DNA of 64,000 nucleotides, taken from contig NKYR01000096.1 in the NCBI GenBank assembly GCA_003184365.1, positions 62,001 through 126,000 of the forward strand, given 5' to 3'. This DNA comes from Evernia prunastri. Taxonomy: Eukaryota; Ascomycota; Lecanoromycetes; Lecanorales; Parmeliaceae. Made by a program: the position numbers and the translations under genes. The notes beneath the pieces were generated by a model. The model did not search any database, had not been told where the DNA came from, and saw only the letters and a program-made list of their open reading frames with translations. This document shows positions 55,506 to 64,000 of the stretch, piece by piece. Numbering within the stretch: position 1 is the first letter of the stretch; the number at the start of each line of letters is the position of its first letter.

Positions 55506-57724
55506 TCACTCAAGCCAAGCGCCTGGCATGCTAAGACGGGCTTGCGTACCATTCAGCCTGGCTGTTTTCTTCGCCCTTTGTTGCCAGCGTCTGTCTGCTC
55601 GTTCTTGAGCACGTTGTTTAAGCCGCACCCAAATTTTATGTTCTTCTGTCTTTTTCTGACTCCATTTGTCCGGCTCCAATTCATCGGACCACCTTGGAAA
55701 GCGAATAGGCCACACCAAAATCCATTCGGAACCACAATAACCCTGCCAACCAGACCTTCCGAGATTATAAAAGTCTGTAGTAATTGCATTCATGTCTCTG
55801 AACTCGTGGCGTATGAGAGAAGCCGAGCTCTCGGGGTCTATCCACCAGTCGGCATAAAGGACAGGAGCCTCTCCTAGACTGAAGACAAGTTGCCGTGGCA
55901 TATAGTTCATATACCGACGAGGATAAGTCAACCTTGGCCATGTATCATGCAGATTATTCTCTTTCTCGAGATAGGTTAGAACATCAATGCCTTCCGTTGA
56001 GAGTATGTAAAGCCAAGCATCAGCCGCATCGTTGGCTTCACCCGAGGTTCTGGTATACTCGAAGAGCTCGTCAAGAGGGGTACCATATGGACTGAGATTA
56101 CAAGGACGATAATGGGGACCAAGATTCTCTCCGCGCGGCACAGGAGCGTGAATGTCGACTCTAATCCGCAGTAGCTTCCTAATGATTGATTCCCATTCTG
56201 CTAGCAATGCTTCCACTGACACTTCGTCGCTGGCAAAAAGCATTCCGTAATTTTCTCAATGCCGAACCCAACGCAGGATTGAGGCAACTCTCATGTTCGG
56301 AAGAGACTAGGGCTTGCTGGACCGAATCCAGCGTCAGGACATAATCTGCTAATATTGATTCGCGAACGTCATAGTAGAGAAAAAAGTATGACACGTCAGC
56401 GCTCGTAAATTCTGCTTGTACTTGTGCCATTGCCCTCGCAATGTCAGTCTTGTGTTGATAATCGATGGTGTATGCTGAAAGACTGAGGGTTCCCAGGGAC
56501 GTTCTAGATACGATATCAACGTTAAATAACCCTACAAAGTGAATTTATACTTACTGTCCATCACAATCCGCCTTATTAGGGTCTACCCCCAATCTCAACA
56601 GCAGGAAGCAAATCTCGGATTGAGCGTGGAAAACAGCGTCCTGGAAAGGTATCAGCTATCAGCACTACCCGGCATGAAATCACGGAAATCATTACATGTA
56701 GCAATGTCCTACCATCTTGATCTACAATGAATGGAGAAATTGTGCCATTGGAAAATTCATTTTGAATTCCTTCCAAGTCATTATATCGAATTTTTGTGAA
56801 GATTGGCGTGTTACGATGTATGATTTGATACACTCTCAGAGCTCTCGGAACACTGACAAAGCTTGCACCGAAGTACAGTTCAAGCGCGCGCCTTAGGATT
56901 GGCGATGTTATTGTGAGGATTCTCTTTGCAGGCACTGGCTTCCCAGCGGTTCGAGAACCTGATCTGTTAGTACTTATCCATTTTTGTTGCACCGCAACAG
57001 ATCCAAAGACTCCTTTGTACCAGATGCTGTCCTGTATCCTCGAGGTGACATCAAACGTTGAACTGGACGCGGGAGGAGCGACCAAGCGTTCCCCGCTCTG
57101 CTGCCCGTATTGAATTCTGCTTCTCGGTTTGGTAGAAAGACTGTCCTCATTGATTGCTATGGCTCTGCCTCTGTTTTTGTGGGTGGTTATTTGCAACTGA
57201 CGTATTGCAGTCATTGTCTGTGCTTGCTGCAATCTGTCTGGATATGAATTACATCTTTTTCATGCAACAACTGCAAAAGCTTACTGTACATGCCATTGGT
57301 TATTCGTGACTGCAAAATGCAAGTTCGCCATTGCTTCCCTCAATTGGACTTGCATTTCGCTCAGTTGTTTCTTCTTCGGCCGTATATTTAAGCTTGCCCA
57401 CGTCCGCTTCATTGCGTGGCGAGCGGTCAGAGATTGCTTGATGCTCTCTACCCAAGCCTTTTGGGCTTCGATTCTGCTCTCGCATACCTTGAGCGAATTG
57501 AGTATAAAGACTGGTGAGCCCGCCAGACCTGAGCCCGAAAATTGTTGTTCAATCAAATAATGTACTTGGCTAAGATTACTCTGCATGAGGTCCATGGTCT
57601 CGATCAGCGCTGCTAGCTCACTGGGTGCCTCGCGTATGGTGCGCAGAAATTCGTTGATGGTCTGAACGGTGCCGGCCAGCTGGAGGGTAAGAGACACAAC
57701 GGCGAGGGCTGTTCCGGGGTCCAT
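55506..57724 (-). pseudogene. PigL_N/ankyrin STAND-like gene with a one-base frameshift
   Basis: Exons 57285-57724, 56696-57233, 56555-56640 and 55506-56503 splice well. Exon 1 (MDPGTALAVVSLTLQLAGTV, LRTIREAPSELAALIETMDL) is the fungal N-terminal domain found on STAND proteins (PigL_N type). Exons 2-3 hold a linker and a weak ankyrin repeat (DQDGRTLLH then ICFLLLRLGVDPNKADCDG). In exon 4 the good frame ends at LRKLRNAF and stops at 56179, while the homologous-looking continuation (ASDEVSVEALLAEWESIIRK) is one base off and runs to 55506. The shift sits at an A5 run (56235-56239; T5 in the gene), where four bases would keep the frame. The rest is ~230 residues of Trp/Arg-rich sequence. Either a recent inactivation or an assembly indel; the domain content suggests a non-self or cell-death receptor family. 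Confidence 0.7.
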
Positions 57725-59125
57725 TTTCTCTCAACCAAGAACAGGAGCCTGAAATCAGTGAATTTGAACCGAATCGAAGAAGAGCAGCTATAGACACTAT
57801 GGCGAGAGGTTTGATGTAGAGTGAAAGGGAAGACAAATGGAGCACAGAGAGAGAAGGTCGAGATTCGGAAGCCATCATCTCGAGGAGCACAGCCCCACCT
57901 GAACCTGCCGCTTTAATATATGTGTAGGAAAAGACGACAAGGCTGAGTGGTTTATCCCAGCCTGATTGACCCAGTACACAGCTTCTTCGCCAAAAGTAAG
58001 GCAGCAACTGCAAACAGAGATCAGAACTATCAGTGGAAAACGCCGTCCACTCGTCTGACCTCCCTTTCACCATTGAGCGATTTTTCCACGAATAAGCCTG
58101 GGATATCCGTCCCATTTCACGGACCATTGGTCTGATCTAACAGCCCGCAGCTGGCTTGCATTAGCCGGGCATTAAGACACCTCGCCCTCTAACCCCGCCA
58201 CCAATAAAGGTTCCCTACAGGCAAAATATTCAGACGGGTTGTTAGCCCTAATATGATCATCCCAACACTACCGATGTGCACATAAGTAGATTACACATAT
58301 TTCATAGCCGTTTGTACTCTTTGGTACCCGTTTCCAAGTCCTCCAATTGACCTTTTAGAATGCTCCCCGGATACCTTCCGTGCCCATGTTCGGCACATGT
58401 TTATGCTCTACAAGTAGCTTCTTTGTCATCCTTGGATACAACATATCTATTTTTCGTGCTCGTTAAGCTATCGGCATATGTCGTTATTCTCACTTAGATC
58501 CATCTGACCGGTATTCCCATCTTGGTACTCCTCTGTCCTCTCGGCTCCTAGATGGAGGTGGAGACCCCCACGATGGTACTGCAGTCAAGGTACTTGTACG
58601 AGAGCATCTTGTCAGTTGGAAAAGCTGCGCAGGTTTGAGGTGGTTTTCGCAGCGGATGTCTTGTCCGGCAAGTAGAATTGAAGTGTTGAGTAGCCCATTG
58701 GATACAGTAGTACCTTTTAAACAGGTCGAAGATGGCCTATTACAAGATCTCGGTCTGTCGAGATATTGAATACTAGGGTGAGACGAGAGCTTTTAGACAC
58801 CGTTTAATACTTCCATTGGCGAATGACGTATCTGGGATCTAACCGAGGACGCAAGCTTGTAGGAATCCACGGCTGAGCTCGAGAGCGCCTGGAGTCCAAG
58901 TTTGTTTTGTCTCTTTCTCTTGAGAAGCCCTTGCGTGGTATCGCCCCAACAATTTACTAAAGCTGTACCCTGGATGGCCTGAAAATTTGGACTGCTGACG
59001 CGTGACATGCGGACACGAGCTTTCCATCTTGCGAGAACGAAGGTTTCCAGAATCGATAGCACAAGAGCAACCCAGACTTTGGTCTGATCGGTCCTGCTAG
59101 CCAACCACAGAAGCGATTCAGTCGT
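57725..59125. other. 1.4 kb intergenic region
   Basis: Promoter of the STAND-like gene (minus strand) and 3' flank of the DUF6594 gene. A 103-codon minus-strand frame at 58793-59104 begins 22 bp past the DUF6594 stop, but it has no motif or splice support. Nothing else recognised. Confidence 0.5.
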
Positions 59126-60204
59126 TCACATCGTGCTACTTCCGATGTTATTGCTCACAAATACGACGAGTACGGCCGCGTACCTACAGCAACAACATCA
59201 TCAGTAAAGTTCAGGCTAAAAATGAGTGTGTTCGTCCAGAAAGCGTCGAAGAAGAAACTCACGCAGCTGTAGCCCCGAATATTTCCGCCCTCCGCGCATT
59301 CGTCAGTAGGCCCACAACAAAAGCAAAGAGCGAGGTGAAAAGCACTATCATTCCGACTCGTATGTTGATGCTGCGGTCTGACACCAGCAGCAGGCACACT
59401 ATGGCGCCAACCAGAAGTATGGCACTGAAAAATATAGAAATCACTGCGCCAGCTCGTTGGATCCGTGGCTGAGGGTAGTAGAACATTTCTCTGTTACTGT
59501 CGTTGGTGTCGTCACCTTCTTCAGGTGGCCGTTTCTCCTTGCAGATGGTCAGTTTTGTGGTGTCATTTGGTGTCCTACGACTGACTTTAAAGAACCATCC
59601 CAAGTAATTTTGCAGGAATACATCCAACCGATCAGTCTCGGTCGGAGCCAATGCCACTAGATCTCGCTCATCTGTGAAGAGGTTCTGATCGTGGCCCCAT
59701 AAGACAGGGACGTCTTTGGAAGCAAACCACTGCCTAAAAGCCTTCGTCGTCCGCGGACTAGGCCGAGAGAGCGCAAGGATTTGACTTTGAAGCAACAGTG
59801 CTTCATCTAAGCCTACTTAGCCGATCCCTACATTCCCAGCGTTGATGTGAAGGATACACACGATACTCTTTCAGTTTCAACCGGATCTTGCCCTGTAGAG
59901 CTTTTTGTTGGCAAGCTCTACCATTCTCCGGATCGGAATAATGCTTCCACTCCCGCGCAGCTTTCTGCGCTTCCTCATTGTCGATGTCTTTGGCATCCTC
60001 TCTGTCGAGCTGCCCGAGCTGTTCCTCTAATTCATGAAGCTCGCTTTGTAAATAAAGTAGATTCCTTGCGCTCAGGTGAGCATACTTGCGATAGATCTCG
60101 GCGTCAGCGTCTTTTGCGATGAAATGCGCAAACGAGGGGTATCCATCGAGCCTTGCTGGTCGAGCATTTGCGGGGAAGCCCAGCTTGAAGTCGGATCGTG
60201 ACAT
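59126..60204 (-). CDS. DUF6594 membrane protein
   Basis: Three exons (59862-60204, 59263-59806, 59126-59183) close to 314 aa. The start is ATG 60204 (MSRSDFKLGFPANARPARL); the frame upstream has no ATG. Family landmarks are DGYPSFAHFIAKDADAEIYR, LSARNLLYLQSELHELEEQL (coiled coil), KLKEY/HEALLLQSQILAL and three C-terminal membrane spans ending LTNARRAEIFGATAAYAAVL and VVFVSNN. DUF6594 proteins are numerous in moulds and have no assigned activity. They are often found beside HET and STAND genes, as here. The N-terminal two thirds should face the cytosol (inference). Short tails on exons 1 and 3 are required to complete KEYHEALL and the final membrane span. Confidence 0.9.
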
Positions 60205-61191
60205 CTGTTCACAAGCGATTCCCACGATATCGAGTATCAAAGTGTCTTGTTCACATCACCACATCACGCTACATGCATCCATGAGAACAGATTTGGTTGA
60301 GTAGGTTCATCGTGGGTCTGATATTTATCCAGAGGCGCAGCGGGTGGCGGCTGGTCTCAGCCACATTTCACCGCCTCAGCAGAATTCTACAACTTTCTTT
60401 TCCCATCCATTTACAAGATTATCATTTGTATCGGGTGAACCACCATACCTAATAACTATTTAACACGGCAGAAGCGGGCATCATTTCGCAGTCTGAAGCC
60501 GCCTGATCCATAGCAGAGTCTAAGAGGGAATCATTAAGGACAATCGGCCGAATGCTGGGACAGAAAGGCCTCTCCGTAAATTTCTTTTACCCCCTTTGTT
60601 CCTGCAGAAAGCCTCGCATCTCTGGGACTCCAAATTGCAGTCAAGTTCTGAAACGGATATTTGCTCATCTCACTGTAAGATGCAGGGGGAGGCTGAGAGG
60701 TACGAGCTGATCCCGCTTCCTGCGCAGAGAAGTGGCTCATCTGATTGGGCTGGCGCAGAAGCGATACGTCGTCATTTAGTCCATTTTTGCTCCGATCTCC
60801 GTGAGCTCTACTATACGGGTGAAAGAGGAGCCTTGGAATTAGCACGACTTTCGAGAGGCTGTGATCCTTGAAGCACAGCACCGAATCCCATGTCGTTACC
60901 GTGCGACATCAATACGGACTTGCGGAATGGGGAAATTGAGAGTGCATCTTGATCCTTATTATCTGGCAATTGAGGTGCCGCGGGCAAGCCTCATGCATTC
61001 AGCATTACAGCACTGTCGCTACCTATCGGCAGCCGAGTCCATGCCACCCTAGAACCATTCTACTGGTTGGTCTAAAACGAGAGTCTCATCCAATGCTTTT
61101 CTCCTTTTTCTTTCACTGTTGAATAGCCCATCGACTTTCTTCCTTTCGTCTTTGGTTCTACCTTTGATATTTGCATCTTCAAGTCAGCAAA
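60205..61191. other. Divergent intergenic region
   Basis: Promoters of the DUF6594 gene and the Cys-rich membrane protein gene. Two overlapping frames of ~65-115 codons (60534-60881, 60596-60871) are unsupported. Confidence 0.5.
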
Positions 61192-62216
61192 ATGCAAGAT
61201 CTCCTACTAAAAGCAATTCTAGCATTCGGCGTACCCTGTCTTGCCCAACTCAAACCTTGCTACTCCGACAATTACGTGGCTAGGGGGCAGACCAGCGACA
61301 TCCCGTGTGACCCCTCTGCCAATGTCAGCGCGTGCTGTGCGCTTGGGCTCATATGTGCGACCAATTTCTACTGTCAGGGTACTGACGGTTGGAAGAGAAT
61401 GGGAAGCTGTACAGACAAAACAGGGACGGATCCCGCATGTCCTTTGCCCCTACTTCAGCGTTCGTCGTCTCCTTTCTGTACTTGCACCATTTCCAAAAGT
61501 TTGCCTGTTACCAGTAGTTGACCACAATGGATAATCTAGACCCCGGCGCCGTCAACTATTTCGATTACAAAACAAACACTACCAACTGCGGCGACGGGAC
61601 ATTCTGTCCCAACCCCGGCAATATAACCTGCTGTTATGACCATCAAGGTGTCAAGCAGATCACTTTCCATAACGACGCGACCATACCAACAGTGGCGGCA
61701 GAATTGAGTACGTATTATGAAGCGGCGAATTACTCGATACCGAACCCGACCAGTGGCTCGTCACCGAGCACGACGAGTTTTTCGAAAAATACATTCATTG
61801 CAATGACTTCGACTAGAACGTTAGCAACGCCGCTTGTCTCACAAAGGTCGTCTGCTCAGTCTACGCCGACCGCCGACTCGGAACCAACCCTAGCCTCAGA
61901 ATCAACCCCAGCCTCAAGGACATCAAATTCCCTCAGTTCGGGCGGGAAAGCTGGCGTTGCAATTGCAGCAGGTGCATGCGCTAGTATGATAGGAGTATTG
62001 CTCTATCTACTTCGACGAACATGGAAAAAGCGGCTGACACAACCCGATTTCGGGACGAAAGGGCGTTGGAATGGGACATTGGAGATGCCGGGTCACGATG
62101 CAAGGACTGAAATGGATGCCGTCGAGGGCCGATTTCCGCAGGAATTGCGGTCTGATGGAGGAAGGGAGTTGATGGGACAAGAAGGGAGCCATCGGAGAGC
62201 TGAGATGCCAACTTAG
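61192..62216 (+). CDS. Cys-rich single-pass surface protein
   Basis: Exons 61192-61477 and 61540-62216 (62 bp intron, GTACTT...TTGACC...ATCTAG; a donor at 61461 is an alternative) give ~320 aa. Signal peptide MQDLLLKAILAFGVPCLA. The ectodomain has about 12 cysteines in two blocks: CCALGLICATNFYCQGTDGW then SCTD, and NCGDGTFC then ITCCYDHQG, a layout seen in a common mould family of wall/plasma-membrane glycoproteins. A Ser/Thr-rich stalk follows, then one membrane span (AGVAIAAGACASMIGVLLYL) and a ~65-residue basic-to-acidic cytosolic tail. This makes it a type I membrane protein, possibly a wall-stress sensor or adhesion-type molecule (inference). There is no known catalytic motif. Confidence 0.8.
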
Positions 62217-64000
62217 GGTGGACTGACTTATTGCCAGTACGACCAATGACAGGTCCACTCCATGATGTCTTATAAATCTCACGAAAGCATATCTGTTTTA
62301 AATAATTCACGCGTGGACTCAAATATTTGTTAATTTACATTACCCACAGATACCCAATCCCCTTACCCGTGCCCTAGGAACGTGATCGCGCTCAGCCATT
62401 TTCCCGCTCGCATACATAAGATTACAACAAAGACGCGAGACTCGAAGCGCCGACGGTACATGTCTCAGGGGCAAACGGGGAGCAAAGTGGGCTCAACATC
62501 GCACACTGCAGCCGAGATACTTTCCAGCTCCGCCATACCGCAGTAAAGAATTTCCATTTATCTTGCTCTGTGCGGAAATTACTCGCTGTATCCACTACAG
62601 GGTAGCAATGACGACGGAATCCTGCATAGAGAGGCACAGAATCTGCTTGAAGCGAAACGGATCCTGCATGATCCTGCATAGTGGCTCAGCAACCTTGCCG
62701 CCCGTTTGGCCTTGCCCCGAACCTGGCTATCTGTACCTTGCAGAAATTGTCTTGCGGCTGAGTCGGATTGCAGTTCGATGATCTGGTCTGTATTGCTTTA
62801 CGACAAGTATCGAGTACAAAAACCGTATCGCTGAAGCATCAAATGATTTTAGAGTCTTAGGGAAGTAGTATACAAACATCGGCCGAGTCCGGAGAATCGG
62901 CGCGATTTCTTCATCAACAATTACCTTCCTTCTTGGCCTGGATGACGAGTCCCACTGGGGTAAGGATTGCCGCGTCTTGATGCCTGCTGACTGCCCATAG
63001 TCACACGTCAGGTAAAGCAACTCGCGACACAGAGACGCGACCACTACAACGTTGTTGAGCCCCCCCATGCATTTCGGGAGCTGTCCATCTCTGTGTCTGG
63101 GCATGTGAGCACTGTCGCGCCGTGCAAGTCATGGACCTTGACATGCCGAACGTTGTCGCATTGATAAACCATGGGTGGGCTGGTTTCCTGAGGACATAGC
63201 TTTGTTGTCTATCGTTTTTGAGTGTCCTCGGGCGCAGGTGAAGTCTTGCTTGTGAGAAAAAGGCTTGCCAAGATCCTTGCACGATTGTGTAATTATTTTT
63301 GACCCTTTGTGAAGCATTATACATTGTAGGCTGTAACTTGGAGGCCGACAGCTACGAAATGACCCGAGCATTTCAAGTTACCTCGCTCGAAAAAATTAGC
63401 GTCCGAGAGATTCTGTCATCGATGATGCGCTGGCAAAGACTCATGTATGTCTGAAGGTGCAAGCGATACTGCAGCCAGTAGATTCTCTTTTCTCTGAGCT
63501 GGTCGATTTCGGTGCCTTCGAGAATGGTGAGGCCGATGTTGGTTGTGCTGGCGGCTTTCTTGAACCTGGTTTTTGGCTAAAGCTGCTGTGGTGGTATTGC
63601 CGCAAAGGCTCGTTGGGGTTGGTGCGGAGCTCTTAATCGGGACGTCTAGACTTTGAGATAGGACTTCTACATCTAGGGGGAAGTGAAAGTGGGAATTGGA
63701 GTCGCATCCGTGGGTATCGTGCGTGTTGTGCGATCGAGTGAGAAGCTACTATTTGATGCAGTCTTTAGAGAAGAGCAGGAATACACACACCAGCGCCAAA
63801 AAAACAGAGGAGAGTAAGTGAGGACCGAGACTCGCTGCAAATGGCATCGGGCCAAGAGCAAAGCGGCTGTGTAGAGCTCAAGACGGGTGGATGCGAGAGC
63901 ACCGAAAGAAGAGAAAATCAACGACCTGCAACGTAACATGTACGCCTTGTCAACGAGAACATAAGCTGCGTCATCTCTACATCATGATATCCTCTACCAA
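62217..64000. other. Right-end region, mostly non-coding
   Basis: No confident gene. Short frames on both strands up to 63370 look like chance. A coding-like minus-strand trace begins near 63750 and is described separately. The region may include the 5' part of a gene extending beyond the window. Confidence 0.45.
63382..63565 (-). pseudogene. Coding-like exon trace of an unrecognised gene
   Basis: After an acceptor-like ACCAG (63566) the frame reads FKKAASTTNIGLTILEGTEI, then YWLQYRLHLQTYMSLCQRII, and reaches a donor-like GAG|GTAACT at 63382. Composition is strikingly protein-like compared with flanking sequence. Immediately upstream (63566-63750) another frame is open and also protein-like (HFHFPLDVEVLSQSLDVPIK), but out of phase by one base across an A5 run (T5 on the + strand at about 63570-63574). 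I cannot place a start codon or name a family. It may be a broken gene, an exon pair with an unusual junction, or part of a gene outside the window. Confidence 0.3.

Noticed and set aside
57618..58127. 169-codon minus-strand frame upstream of the STAND-like gene
   Set aside because: Overlaps the true start exon in another frame and reads as UTR/promoter sequence.
58793..59104. 103-codon minus-strand frame just past the DUF6594 stop
   Set aside because: No motif, and the proposed DUF6594 exon 3 ends with a proper stop at 59126, so it is not needed as an extension.

Overview
This window is nuclear DNA of a filamentous ascomycete (Pezizomycotina). Most genes are split by 45-85 bp GT-AG introns with CTRAY-type branch sites. 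The families are typical of moulds: Zn2Cys6 regulators, HET-domain, PigL_N/ankyrin, DUF6594, DUF6536, GPI-anchored Ser/Thr-rich proteins and 2EXR/F-box-like proteins. Nothing looks bacterial, viral or mitochondrial. No tRNA, rRNA or intact transposon was recognised. Exon borders were inferred by eye and checked for reading-frame closure; they are not backed by transcripts.

1-12 kb: the 3' part of an ankyrin-repeat gene runs in from the left edge. It is followed by a long low-complexity spacer, a CAMK-type (Rck2/Srk1-like) kinase, a 1176-residue basic/Ser-rich protein with 56-residue tandem repeats, and a GPI-anchored surface protein. 12-24 kb: two small hypothetical genes, a Leu3-like zinc-cluster regulator, an unknown probably nuclear protein, MTC1, a tiny DUF2462/UPF0390 protein and another hypothetical gene. 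24-35 kb: a 2.5 kb spacer, a large F-box/WD-like protein ending in a CAAX box, a small cysteine-bearing secreted protein and TIM50.

35-41.4 kb looks like the remains of a small metabolic cluster: a PaaK-like AMP-forming ligase broken by two frameshifts, a fragment of an O-methyltransferase, and an apparently intact divergent pair of a TauD-type dioxygenase and an MFS transporter. 42-46.5 kb is housekeeping: a 2EXR-like gene, then RPN11 (proteasome deubiquitinase) and RPD3 (histone deacetylase), divergent from a 339 bp shared promoter.

47-64 kb is accessory: a DUF6536 membrane protein, a HET-domain protein, a short-chain dehydrogenase, a PigL_N/ankyrin STAND-like gene with a one-base frameshift in a T5 run, a DUF6594 membrane protein and a Cys-rich single-pass surface protein. 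The final 1.8 kb holds only weak coding traces. The genes do not form one pathway. The housekeeping genes are ordinary chromosomal neighbours, while the two accessory blocks are where gene decay and self/non-self type families concentrate. I did not find a clearly new biological system. The strongest oddities are the decayed cluster, the CAAX-tailed F-box protein, the 168 bp in-frame repeats and the frameshifted STAND-like gene.
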